DNA of 13,934 bases from an uncultured Prevotella sp. (GTDB lineage Bacteria > Bacteroidota > Bacteroidia > Bacteroidales > Bacteroidaceae), in contig CAAFRM010000196.1 of NCBI GenBank assembly GCA_900765465.1, positions 1 through 13,934 of the forward strand, in the 5' to 3' direction. Positions 6,135 to 12,450 of the stretch are shown here, in pieces. Made by a program: the position numbers and the translations under genes. Numbering within the stretch: the first letter of the stretch is position 1; the number at the start of each line of letters is the position of its first letter. The notes below the pieces were generated by a model. The model was not told the DNA's origin. It did not search any database and saw nothing but the letters and a program-made list of their open reading frames with translations.

Positions 6135-6911
6135 TTAGATATCCCAGGTGAGCTGCTTGATGTTGATGACCGGACCATCCTTGCAAACGCACTTATGACC
6201 CTCGGTGGTCTTTTCCACGCAGCAGAGGCAGGCACCTACGCCGCACGCCATCTTGTTCTCCAGGGAAACCTCGCACTCCACACCAGCCTTCTTGGCAAAG
6301 CGAGCCACGCTCACCATCATCGGCTTCGGACCGCAGGTAGAGACCATGTCAAACTGCTCGTTCTCCAGCACAGAGTGATTGGTTACGAAACCCACCTCGC
6401 CGGCAGAGCCATCCTCGGTAGTGATGCATACCTTTCCTATCTTGGCAAACTCATCCAGCTCCAGCAGGTCGGAAGCCTTGCGGGCACCCAGCAGGAAGGT
6501 TACATCTGCACCAAACTCCTTGATGAGTTTTCCGAAGTAGAGCAGAGGAGCCACACCTACGCCACCACCCACGAGGAGATACTTCTGGCTCTTCTCTGTA
6601 GGCATGGTGAAACCATTGCCCAGAGGCAGCATACAGTTGAGCGTATCGCCAGCCTGAAGCTTTCCGAGCTGGCGGGTTCCGTCGCCCACCATGGCAACGA
6701 GCAGCCAGAGCTGGTTGGTTTCTCTATCCAAGAAATTGATGGAGATAGGACGGCGAAGCATGGTGGCAGGCGAATGATCTACCTTTACTTCTACGAATTG
6801 TCCAGGCAGGATTTCCGGCAGAGGCTTCTCGTCGGTAAGCTTAATCAATACGTGCTTATCGCTGAGTGCTTCTACAGAAACCACCTTAAGGTCTAGAACA
6901 TATTTTTTCAT
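6135..6911 (-). CDS. pyrK: Dihydroorotate dehydrogenase electron transfer subunit
   Basis: This 258-aa protein carries electrons from PyrD's FMN through its own FAD and a [2Fe-2S] cluster to NAD+. It has a ferredoxin-reductase-like FAD domain with RRPIS (53-57), an NAD-binding GGGVGVAP (115-122) and CGP (203-205). A C-terminal cluster-binding region follows, with Cys223, Cys228, Cys231 and Cys243 in the usual spacing; extra cysteines at 230 and 241 are not ligands in the standard scheme. It is the first gene after a clear promoter at 6976-7006 and precedes pyrD. The order pyrK-pyrD and the class 1B pairing make the call secure. Confidence 0.95.
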   Translation of the reverse strand: MKKYVLDLKVVSVEALSDKHVLIKLTDEKPLPEILPGQFVEVKVDHSPATMLRRPISINFLDRETNQLWLLVAMVGDGTRQLGKLQAGDTLNCMLPLGNGFTMPTEKSQKYLLVGGGVGVAPLLYFGKLIKEFGADVTFLLGARKASDLLELDEFAKIGKVCITTEDGSAGEVGFVTNHSVLENEQFDMVSTCGPKPMMVSVARFAKKAGVECEVSLENKMACGVGACLCCVEKTTEGHKCVCKDGPVINIKQLTWDI

Positions 6912-6923
6912 CTTATTGCTATT

Positions 6924-6949
6924 TTAATGCTTGTTGTTAATGCTTGTTG
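6924..6949. repeat. Exact 13-bp tandem duplication in the pyrK leader
   Basis: TTAATGCTTGTTG is repeated head to tail (6924-6936, 6937-6949) in the 5' leader of pyrK, just after a small inverted repeat (CCTAT/ATAGG, 6955-6970) near the expected transcription start. I see no PyrR-type or other named pyrimidine regulatory element. Confidence 0.6.
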
Positions 6950-6975
6950 TTATACCTATTTATATATAGGCAGTG

Positions 6976-7006
6976 CAAAGGTACAACAAAATTCGAACTT
7001 CACAAA
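6976..7006 (-). promoter_or_regulatory. Promoter of pyrK-pyrD
   Basis: The minus strand shows TTTG (7006-7003), 19 nt, then TACCTTTG (6983-6976), a full match to the Bacteroidetes -33/-7 pattern. The start would be near 6969, leaving a leader of about 60 nt before the pyrK ATG. Confidence 0.78.
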
Positions 7007-7040
7007 GAGAAAGGGCGATTTTTTCAGCTCCCCCTCTTAC

Positions 7041-7084
7041 TTTATTCCTTCTTTATTCCTTCTTTATTCCTACTTTATTCCCGA
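7041..7084. repeat. Four 11-bp tandem repeats between the XRE regulator and pyrK
   Basis: TTTATTCCTTC occurs exactly at 7041-7051 and 7052-7062, then as TTTATTCCTAC (7063-7073) and a diverged fourth copy (7074-7084). The array sits between the regulator's stop codon and the pyrK promoter. No terminator hairpin is evident here, so read-through from the regulator into pyrK is possible. Confidence 0.7.
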
Positions 7085-7099
7085 CAGCAGAGCACCGGT

Positions 7100-7687
7100 C
7101 TATTTCTTCGGAACGAAAGTCTCCCAGGTCTGGTCATCGTAGAAGATGCGGATCTCGGTAATCTTACGCTGCGGTTTGTCCACATATTTAACCGCAGCAT
7201 TGGCGATATTTTTAGGTGTCCTTTTTACACCGTGTGTTTGAGGCTGGTCAAAGAGCGATGGAGAAGTAGGGGAGTCGGATCCCTCGCTGCCCCCGAAATC
7301 CAGGGTAGGCTCCACCACGCCGCCAGCGCCACCTATGCCCCCATGGCTTCCGCCTATGCCTGCCGCCGAAGCGCCTGTACCAGCCACACCTACAGCGTCT
7401 CCATACATATCGAGCGAATCCTCGTCCGCTCCGTTTTCACCTCTGGCTGAAGCACCCGCCTGGGCACCTTCCACCTTATTAATATACATAGGAGGAGTAC
7501 CATAAAGCAACCACTCAAGGTTCACCTGAGGCAACTTTTTCTTGATTGCATCCACGATGTCGAGCGATGGTTTGGTGCGATCATTGAAGATGCTGCTCAG
7601 GGTCGCCGTCGACTTTCCGATGAGCTGCGCGAAGTTCTGTTGGTTGAGGTGTTGGTCCTCCATGATCTGTCTGATTCTGTCTTTCAT
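7100..7687 (-). CDS. XRE-family helix-turn-helix transcriptional regulator
   Basis: This 195-aa protein has an N-terminal XRE/Cro-like DNA-binding domain (about residues 3-60), including LNQQNFAQLIGKSTATLSSI, the classical helix-turn-helix. A low-complexity linker rich in Gly/Ala/Ser follows (about 75-160), then a conserved-looking C-terminal tail beginning KYVDKPQRKITEIRIFYDD (from about 167). No ligand-binding or enzyme domain is visible. I chose the ATG at 7685-7687 because the HTH domain begins there; the frame extends to an ATG at 7748-7750, but that start would lie only about 10 nt from the predicted transcription start and adds a non-family extension. A palindrome over its -33 box suggests autoregulation (inferred). 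Target genes are unknown. Confidence 0.85.
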   Translation of the reverse strand: MKDRIRQIMEDQHLNQQNFAQLIGKSTATLSSIFNDRTKPSLDIVDAIKKKLPQVNLEWLLYGTPPMYINKVEGAQAGASARGENGADEDSLDMYGDAVGVAGTGASAAGIGGSHGGIGGAGGVVEPTLDFGGSEGSDSPTSPSLFDQPQTHGVKRTPKNIANAAVKYVDKPQRKITEIRIFYDDQTWETFVPKK

Positions 7688-7765
7688 CACTATGTTTGAA
7701 TTTGATTTTTTACGATGTTTTATTTCCGAACAGGGCCGTTTTTGGCCCATTTTTCTTAGATTTTA

Positions 7766-7797
7766 CAAAGATAAAGCAAAAATTTGGTTTTACCAAA
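7766..7797 (-). promoter_or_regulatory. Promoter of the XRE regulator
   Basis: The minus strand carries TTTG (7797-7794), 20 nt, then TATCTTTG (7773-7766), a good Bacteroidetes -33/-7 match. A GGGCC/GGCCC inverted repeat (7733-7748) lies just downstream, in the start of the transcript. Confidence 0.72.
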
Positions 7798-7800
7798 CTT
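7780..7800. promoter_or_regulatory. Candidate operator overlapping the XRE gene's -33 box
   Basis: AAATTTGGT (7780-7788), TTT, ACCAAACTT (7792-7800) is an inverted repeat with one mismatch in nine. It covers the -33 box of the regulator's own promoter, the usual place for an autorepressor to bind. The palindrome is seen; the binding protein is inferred. Confidence 0.5.
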
Positions 7801-8323
7801 TTCGGGAAAAATTTTGTTTTTTAAACTTTATGTTTGTATTTACAAATTTAAACTTCCATTCTTTGCCTTCTTAGTTTTATGGTTTAGATTTACAAATCTA
7901 ACTTTAGTAATCTAATGCTTTTACAATGATATTCTTTACTTAAAACTCTTAATTCACTGAGTTTCAAGCCATTTATCAACTATAAATGGGCATTTCAGCC
8001 ACTTTTATGCATTTTTCTTGTACTAAATGCCAAATCGCAACCTTATCCAAAACAACAAAAATCTATAAAACACTGGGGTTCAATATATTTTCGCTTCGAT
8101 AACTCGTTTGTATATTTATACATTCATATTCCAAAACCACCCGATTTACATTTACGTTTATAAATTCACCCTCTTTTTTCTTCGATTTAGTTTTCTTTGG
8201 TTTAGATTCATAAACATAAATAGCGATTTATAAAACATACATTTATATCACTAAACTACAGAAACATAAACCTTAATAAATGCAAACACTAAAAAAAGAG
8301 GGTCTGAGAATGGCATATTTTTC

Positions 8324-8370
8324 CATTTTGAGCGTTTTCAAGCCCGTTGGTCGGGTTTTGCTCAAAAATG
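8324..8370. repeat. Long imperfect hairpin in the non-coding region
   Basis: CATTTTGAGC (8324-8333) pairs with GCTCAAAAATG (8360-8370) with one bulged A. Inside it, AAGCCCG (8340-8346) pairs with CGGGTTT (8352-8358) around the loop TTGGT. No adjacent gene or clear promoter explains it, and the strand of any transcript is unknown. Confidence 0.55.
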
Positions 8371-8394
8371 CGAGTATTGAAGGGGGTTATTTTC

Positions 8395-8463
8395 GTTAAC
8401 TATCTGATATTCATTATAGTTAACTACGATTTCAGTAAAAACTGAAAAATGCCCATCTAGATG
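8395..8463. repeat. Three consecutive inverted repeats
   Basis: These are GTTAACTAT/ATAGTTAAC (8395-8403 and 8416-8424, perfect, 12-nt spacer), TTTCAGT-AAAA-ACTGAAA (8430-8447, perfect) and the palindrome CATCTAGATG (8454-8463). They sit side by side just beyond the holA terminator. Confidence 0.65.
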
Positions 8464-8502
8464 AGAAATCCATCCAAACGAGAGATTCCCCACGAGAAAA
8501 AC

Positions 8503-8544
8503 AAAAAAAATAGCGCCCGTTTTCTCGATAACGAACGCTATTTT
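8503..8544 (-). terminator. Intrinsic terminator of holA
   Basis: On the minus strand AAAATAGCGTTCGTT (8544-8530), an 8-nt loop and AACGGGCGCTATTTT (8521-8507) form a 15-bp stem with two G-U pairs, and the run of Ts reaches eight (8510-8503). It lies about 130 nt past the holA stop codon. Confidence 0.88.
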
Positions 8545-8677
8545 CACCACTTTCAGGAAGCTAAACGCCCTCCCCGATTCTAGATCATTTCATTTCTCCG
8601 ACAAGACGAAGGAGGAGTAAAAATCAGCCTCTCTCCCACCCTCGCCCATCGACGGATTTTTGGAGCCGGAAAGCAGC

Positions 8678-9706
8678 CTAATGGAGGATGAAAAAGATGA
8701 GTTCCCGCATCAATTCGCCTGCCGAAGTAAACGGATTATCGATGCCCTTGCTCTTCGCATCCACCTCTTTCAGCTTCTCGATTATCTGCATCACTTTCAC
8801 TCCGGAATAGTTTCTCATTCCCGTCGTATAATCGCGCACCGCCCAGGTCCCGCGCAAATCCAGGAATTTTGCAAGCTCATTTTCGTTCTGCTTATTCGGA
8901 GCATAATAGGCTATCATCAGATTCTGGAAATAACTGAAGAGCAACGGGAGGAGCGCATAGAGCGAACCCGACTTCGGATTGCTGTCAAAATAGTTTATTA
9001 TCTGATTTGCCTTGAAAACATCACGCTGGATGATGGCGCTGCGAAGTTCGAAAGCATTGAAGTCCTTGCTCACTCCTATTTCACGTTCCACCACATCCGG
9101 AGTCACCCGTCGGTCGGAGTCAGGAAGAGAGATGAGCAGCTTGTCGAGTTCGGAGGTGAGGCGATGAAGATCGGCTCCGATATGGTCTGCCACCATCTGC
9201 ACCGCCTTCGGTTCGATGGTTGCCTTGCGAGCCTTGAGATAGGTTTCGATGAAACCCGGAAGCTGACGGTCGTAGAGCTTCTTGCTCTCGAACACCACTC
9301 CCACCTGTTCGGCTCTCGGGATGAATTTCTTTCTGCGGTCGATACTGCCGTTTTTGTTACAGATGACGAGAACGGTGGATTTCACCGGTTTCTCGAGATA
9401 CTTTTCCAGGGCATCCAGACTCTTCAGATTCTGTGCTTCTTTTACAATCACCACTCTGAATTCCGCCATCATCGGATATCCCTTACACTGATCCACCACC
9501 TGCACCGCCGTAGTATCTGCCCCGAAAAGCACGGTCTGGTTGAAGTCCCGCTCTTCCGGCTGGAGCACGTTTTCGGCGATATAATCGCAGATCTTGTCTA
9601 TATAGAAAGGTTCGTCGCCCATCAGAACATACACGGGCGCAAACTTCCGAGCCTTGAGATCTTTCATGATCGACTCGTAACTTATTGCATTTTTCTTTTC
9701 TGCCAT
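8678..9706 (-). CDS. holA: DNA polymerase III delta subunit
   Basis: This 342-aa protein is the clamp-loader delta subunit, which opens the beta sliding clamp at the replication fork. The N-terminal AAA+-like domain contains the family pattern VYVLMGDEPFYIDKICDYI (about residues 25-43). The middle region IGADLHRLTSELDKLLI matches the second clamp-loader domain (lid), and the C-terminal helical collar runs to the end. The length matches the usual 330-350 aa. I chose the ATG at 9704-9706 because it starts MAEKKNAISYESI; the longer frame upstream is read from promoter DNA. It is transcribed away from the HsdR-N-like gene, with closely placed divergent promoter elements between, and has a strong terminator downstream. 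Confidence 0.93.
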   Translation of the reverse strand: MAEKKNAISYESIMKDLKARKFAPVYVLMGDEPFYIDKICDYIAENVLQPEERDFNQTVLFGADTTAVQVVDQCKGYPMMAEFRVVIVKEAQNLKSLDALEKYLEKPVKSTVLVICNKNGSIDRRKKFIPRAEQVGVVFESKKLYDRQLPGFIETYLKARKATIEPKAVQMVADHIGADLHRLTSELDKLLISLPDSDRRVTPDVVEREIGVSKDFNAFELRSAIIQRDVFKANQIINYFDSNPKSGSLYALLPLLFSYFQNLMIAYYAPNKQNENELAKFLDLRGTWAVRDYTTGMRNYSGVKVMQIIEKLKEVDAKSKGIDNPFTSAGELMRELIFFILH

Positions 9707-9720
9707 TGATTTATTTTTTG

Positions 9721-9728
9721 TATCTTTG
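9721..9728 (+). promoter_or_regulatory. Candidate -7 box for the HsdR-N-like gene
   Basis: TATCTTTG on the plus strand matches the Bacteroidetes -7 consensus, about 110 nt before the ATG at 9839. No good TTTG -33 box is found at the right distance, so this is a weak call. Confidence 0.4.
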
Positions 9729-9790
9729 CACTGTGATTCCAGCCTGCCATTCATCTGCCTGCACAGAGAATACAGCCTGCAATCCATTTG

Positions 9791-9798
9791 CAAAGGTA
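9791..9798 (-). promoter_or_regulatory. -7 box of the holA promoter
   Basis: TACCTTTG on the minus strand is an exact consensus match, about 85 nt upstream of the holA start. The matching -33 box is poor. The start point would lie upstream of the plus-strand element at 9721, so divergent transcripts would overlap at their 5' ends. Confidence 0.6.
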
Positions 9799-9838
9799 CA
9801 AAAATAAATCGAACTATATATATAATAAGGTATAAAAA

Positions 9839-10297
9839 ATGATTCGCTTGAACTTACCAACCTTCGAAATGAAGGTTTCGGGCACGAAACAGCAGCCCAA
9901 GATACTGGATGTGCTGCGCAGGAAATACGTAGCCATCACGCCCGAAGAATGGGTGCGCCAGCACTTCGTACACTATCTCATCGAGCACAAGGGCTACCCT
10001 GCCTCGCTGCTCGCCAACGAGATCCAGCTGAAATGCGGCGACAAGGTGCTGCGTGCCGACAGCGTGCTCTACAGCCGCGAACTCCGCCCCAGGATGATTA
10101 TCGAATACAAGGCACCGCATATCCCCATCACGCAGAAGGTGTTCGATCAGATTTCGGTATATAATCTCCTGCTCCACGTAGATTATCTGGTGGTGAGCAA
10201 CGGACTGGAGCACTATATCTGCCGGATGGATTACGACGATAAAAAATATTTATTCCTCGAAGAGATTCCCGATTATTCTGATTTATTGACAATATAG
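9839..10297 (+). CDS. Stand-alone HsdR N-terminal-like (PD-(D/E)xK fold) protein
   Basis: This 152-aa protein resembles the N-terminal nuclease domain of type I restriction HsdR subunits but has no helicase part and no hsdM/hsdS partners nearby. The nuclease-fold motifs can be read in order: PEEWVRQHFVHYL with Glu37, RADSVLYS with Asp74, IIEYKAP with Glu89-x-Lys91, and DQISVYN with Gln104-x3-Tyr108, the QxxxY motif also seen in RecB-like nucleases. All key residues are present, so it may be catalytically active, perhaps in DNA repair rather than restriction; that role is inference. It diverges from holA; I have the impression this neighbourhood is common in Bacteroidetes but cannot verify it here. 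A strong terminator-like hairpin follows. Confidence 0.82.
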   Translation: MIRLNLPTFEMKVSGTKQQPKILDVLRRKYVAITPEEWVRQHFVHYLIEHKGYPASLLANEIQLKCGDKVLRADSVLYSRELRPRMIIEYKAPHIPITQKVFDQISVYNLLLHVDYLVVSNGLEHYICRMDYDDKKYLFLEEIPDYSDLLTI

Positions 10298-10374
10298 AAA
10301 AATCAGACAGAAAGGCAGACACCCGGCTTCTCTCCCACCACTGCATCATCACCCCCAAAACGCCCCATTTATCC

Positions 10375-10446
10375 CCCTCCAAAATTTGCGTATTTCCGGC
10401 CAATCGTACAGATGCTCAGAAATACGCAAATTTTGAAGGGCTTTTT
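10375..10446 (+). terminator. Long-stem terminator after the HsdR-N-like gene
   Basis: CAAAATTTGCGTATTTC (10380-10396) pairs perfectly over 17 bp with GAAATACGCAAATTTTG (10419-10435). CCCT/AGGG (10375-10378, 10437-10440) extends the stem after one C/A mismatch, and CTTTTT follows. The loop is unusually long at 22 nt for an intrinsic terminator. It separates the HsdR-N-like gene from the promoter of the nucleotide-sugar dehydrogenase. The 77 bp before it are strikingly C-rich on the plus strand, with nothing else recognisable. Confidence 0.72.
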
Positions 10447-10490
10447 CAGCCGCCATTTCAGTTATTTTTTAATAAAAATCGGCGCAACAT

Positions 10491-10521
10491 TTTGCATTCT
10501 ACCTATTTATTATTACCTTTG
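10491..10521 (+). promoter_or_regulatory. Promoter of the nucleotide-sugar dehydrogenase gene
   Basis: TTTG (10491-10494), 19 nt, then TACCTTTG (10514-10521) is a full match to the Bacteroidetes -33/-7 pattern, and the ATG follows 25 nt downstream. Confidence 0.8.
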
Positions 10522-10546
10522 CAGCAATTTAAATATAAAAAAGGTA

Positions 10547-11800
10547 ATGGCAAAAGAAAATATAAAGATAGCCGTAGCCGGAACAGGCTATGTAGGATTG
10601 AGCATCGCCACGCTGCTGAGCCAGCATCACGAGGTGGTGGCTGTGGATGTGGTTCCCGAAAAGGTGGAACTCATCAACCACCGCCGCTCGCCTATCCAGG
10701 ACGAATACATCGAGAAATACCTGGCAGAGAAAAAGCTCAACCTCAAGGCTACTACCGATGCAGCCGCAGCCTACAGGGATGCCGACTTCGTGGTAATCGC
10801 CACGCCAACCAACTACGACCCCGTGAAGAACTACTTCGACACATCGCATGTAGAAGAGGTCATCCAGCTGGTCAAGGAGGTGAACCCCGATGCCATCATG
10901 GTCATCAAGAGCACCATCCCAGTGGGCTACACCGAGAACATACGCCGGAAGATGGGCAGCGAGAACATCATCTTCGCCCCGGAATTCCTGCGCGAGAGCA
11001 AGGCGCTCTACGACAATCTCTACCCTAGCCGCATCATCGTGGGCAGACCGGCAGGAGATGAGCGACTCGACCAGGCGGCGCATCTCTTCGCAGAACTCCT
11101 GCAGGAGGGAGCCATCAAGGAGAACATCGACACCCTCTTCATGGGACTCACAGAGGCAGAGGCCGTGAAACTCTTCGCCAACACCTACCTGGCGCTCCGG
11201 GTAAGCTACTTCAACGAGCTGGACACATACGCCGAAATGAAGGGACTCGACACCCAGGCCATCATATCGGGTGTGGGACTGGACCCTCGCATTGGCACCT
11301 TCTACAATAATCCGTCGTTCGGATATGGCGGCTACTGTCTGCCGAAGGATACCAAGCAGCTGCTGGCAAACTATGCCGACGTGCCCGAGAATCTGATCCA
11401 GGCCATCGTAGAGAGCAACCGCACCCGCAAGGATTTCATCGCCGACCGAGTGCTCCACATGGCAGGCTACTACGATTACGCCAACCAGAACAACTACCGC
11501 GAGGAGGAAGAGAAGCCTTGCACCATCGGCGTGTATCGCCTCACGATGAAGAGCAACAGCGACAATTTCCGCCAGAGCAGCATCCAGGGCGTGATGAAGC
11601 GCATCAAGGCAAAGGGCGCCCAGGTTATCATCTATGAGCCTACGCTGAAGAGCGGAACCACCTTCTTCGGCAGCCGCGTGGTAAACGACCTGGAGGATTT
11701 CAAGAAGCAGAGTCAGGCGATCATCGCCAACAGATACGATAAATGCCTCGATGATGTGAAGGAAAAAGTCTATACCCGGGACATCTTCCGAAGAGACTAA
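10547..11800 (+). CDS. ugd: UDP-glucose 6-dehydrogenase-type nucleotide-sugar dehydrogenase
   Basis: This 417-aa enzyme of the UDP-glucose/GDP-mannose dehydrogenase family most likely performs the NAD+-dependent two-step oxidation of UDP-glucose to UDP-glucuronate for surface polysaccharide synthesis. It has an N-terminal Rossmann motif GTGYVG (12-17), KSTIPVG (121-127), EFLRES (146-151), Lys208 in KLFANTYLA and the catalytic Cys264 in GYGGYCLPKDT. Length and residue spacing fit the short (about 400-aa) class such as streptococcal HasB. Substrate within the family cannot be fixed from sequence, so UDP-sugars other than UDP-glucose remain possible. I chose the ATG at 10547 because it lies 25 nt after the promoter and directly before the Rossmann fold; longer frames are read from upstream DNA. 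No other polysaccharide gene is adjacent. Confidence 0.9.
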   Translation: MAKENIKIAVAGTGYVGLSIATLLSQHHEVVAVDVVPEKVELINHRRSPIQDEYIEKYLAEKKLNLKATTDAAAAYRDADFVVIATPTNYDPVKNYFDTSHVEEVIQLVKEVNPDAIMVIKSTIPVGYTENIRRKMGSENIIFAPEFLRESKALYDNLYPSRIIVGRPAGDERLDQAAHLFAELLQEGAIKENIDTLFMGLTEAEAVKLFANTYLALRVSYFNELDTYAEMKGLDTQAIISGVGLDPRIGTFYNNPSFGYGGYCLPKDTKQLLANYADVPENLIQAIVESNRTRKDFIADRVLHMAGYYDYANQNNYREEEEKPCTIGVYRLTMKSNSDNFRQSSIQGVMKRIKAKGAQVIIYEPTLKSGTTFFGSRVVNDLEDFKKQSQAIIANRYDKCLDDVKEKVYTRDIFRRD

Positions 11801-11820
11801 CGCCCTAAAAAGGGCAAAAG
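11801..11820 (+). repeat. Small hairpin related to the pyrK-pyrD palindromic element
   Basis: Immediately after the dehydrogenase stop, CGCCCTAAAAAGGGCAAAAG holds the hairpin GCCCT-AAAA-AGGGC (11802-11815). It differs by only two bases from CGCCCTGAAAGGGCAAAAG on the minus strand near 6003-6023. No T-run follows, so it is probably a dispersed repeat end rather than a terminator. Confidence 0.55.
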
Positions 11821-11861
11821 CTTTAAAAATATCGCAAATAACAATTAAAAAAAAGATAAAA

Positions 11862-12329
11862 ATGGCAAAGTTAGTAATCAATTCCTATGAGGATTTTGCA
11901 TCTCACCTCGGTGAGAAGTTAGGTGAATCAGACTGGTTGCAGATCGACCAGGACCGTATCAACAAGTTTGCAGACGCAACCCTCGATCCACAGTGGATTC
12001 ACGTAGATGTAGAGCGCGCCAAGGTAGAAAGCCCTTATCACAGCACCATCGCTCACGGCTACCTCACCCTCTCTGTACTGCCATATCTCTGGCAGCAGAT
12101 CATCGAGGTAAACAACATCAAGATGCTCGTAAACTATGGTATGGATGAGATGCGTTTCGGTCAGCCGGTCATCACCGGTTCACGTGTTCGCCTCGTGGCA
12201 ACACTCCATGAGATTCAGAATCTCCGTGGCATCTGCAAGACCAGCATCAAGTTTACCATCGAGATAGAAGGTCAGCGCAAGCCAGCACTTTCTGGTATTG
12301 CCCAGTTCCTCTACTATTTCGAGAAATAA
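11862..12329 (+). CDS. MaoC-like (R)-specific enoyl-CoA hydratase / dehydratase
   Basis: This 155-aa single hotdog-fold protein is of the MaoC / PhaJ type, which hydrates 2-enoyl-CoA or related thioesters. The active-site pattern is clear: FADATLDPQWIHVD with Asp42 and His47, followed by STIAHGYLTLS with His65-Gly66. The length equals the usual single-domain form and no signal peptide is present, so it is cytoplasmic. It starts 61 nt after the dehydrogenase gene on the same strand with no clear promoter or terminator between; co-transcription is possible though no shared pathway is apparent. The physiological acyl substrate cannot be read from sequence. Codon use looks like that of a well-expressed gene (inference by eye). 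Confidence 0.9.
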   Translation: MAKLVINSYEDFASHLGEKLGESDWLQIDQDRINKFADATLDPQWIHVDVERAKVESPYHSTIAHGYLTLSVLPYLWQQIIEVNNIKMLVNYGMDEMRFGQPVITGSRVRLVATLHEIQNLRGICKTSIKFTIEIEGQRKPALSGIAQFLYYFEK

Positions 12330-12349
12330 AAAGTTCTTTTTTTTCATTC

Positions 12350-12418
12350 AGTCCCCCTTCCGAAGCTGCAAGGGTCCAAACCCTCTTTCCCAGCAGCAGA
12401 AGTTGGGGGCTTTTTTTT
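12350..12418 (+). terminator. Structured intrinsic terminator after the MaoC-like gene
   Basis: An outer stem pairs AGTCCCCC (12350-12357) with GGGGGCT (12405-12411, one bulge). Inside are TTC/GAA and GCTGC/GCAGC segments and a separate AGGGT-CCAA-ACCCT hairpin (12370-12383). Eight Ts follow (12411-12418). This is more branched than a simple terminator but fits the end of the MaoC-like transcript. Confidence 0.75.
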
Positions 12419-12450
12419 AACTTGATTACAATTCAGAAAAATCAGTATAT

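Larger units (their letters stand above)
7798..8502. other. About 700 bp of AT-rich non-coding DNA with many inverted repeats
   Basis: No credible gene was found on either strand. The stretch contains a loose series of short palindromes: TTTGTA-TT-TACAAA (7833-7846), TTAGATTT-AC-AAATCTAA (7884-7901), CCATTTAT-CAACT-ATAAATGG (7969-7989), TGTATA-TT-TATACA (8109-8122) and GTTTA-GATTCA-TAAAC (8200-8215). A separate cluster of stronger hairpins follows at 8324-8463. It lies between the XRE promoter and the holA terminator and may hold regulator binding sites or a structured RNA. Confidence 0.6.

Noticed and set aside
7688..7750. Longer N-terminus for the XRE regulator
   Set aside because: The upstream ATG would lie only about 10 nt after the predicted transcription start, and the HTH domain begins at the ATG at 7687.
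7798..8502. Replication origin, suggested by AT-richness and repeats
   Set aside because: I found no DnaA-box cluster (TTATCCACA-like) and no dnaA or dnaN gene; holA is not a usual origin marker.
8362..8550. Minus-strand 62-aa ORF in the non-coding region
   Set aside because: Most of it is read straight through the holA terminator hairpin and T-run and the adjacent inverted repeats; it has no family resemblance.
9839..10297. Remnant of a type I restriction-modification locus
   Set aside because: No hsdM, hsdS or helicase domain is nearby, and the ORF is complete with intact motif residues, so it is called a stand-alone protein instead.
10412..10546. 45-residue hydrophobic extension of the nucleotide-sugar dehydrogenase
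   Set aside because: It is translated from a terminator hairpin and the promoter; the Rossmann motif begins a few residues after the ATG at 10547.
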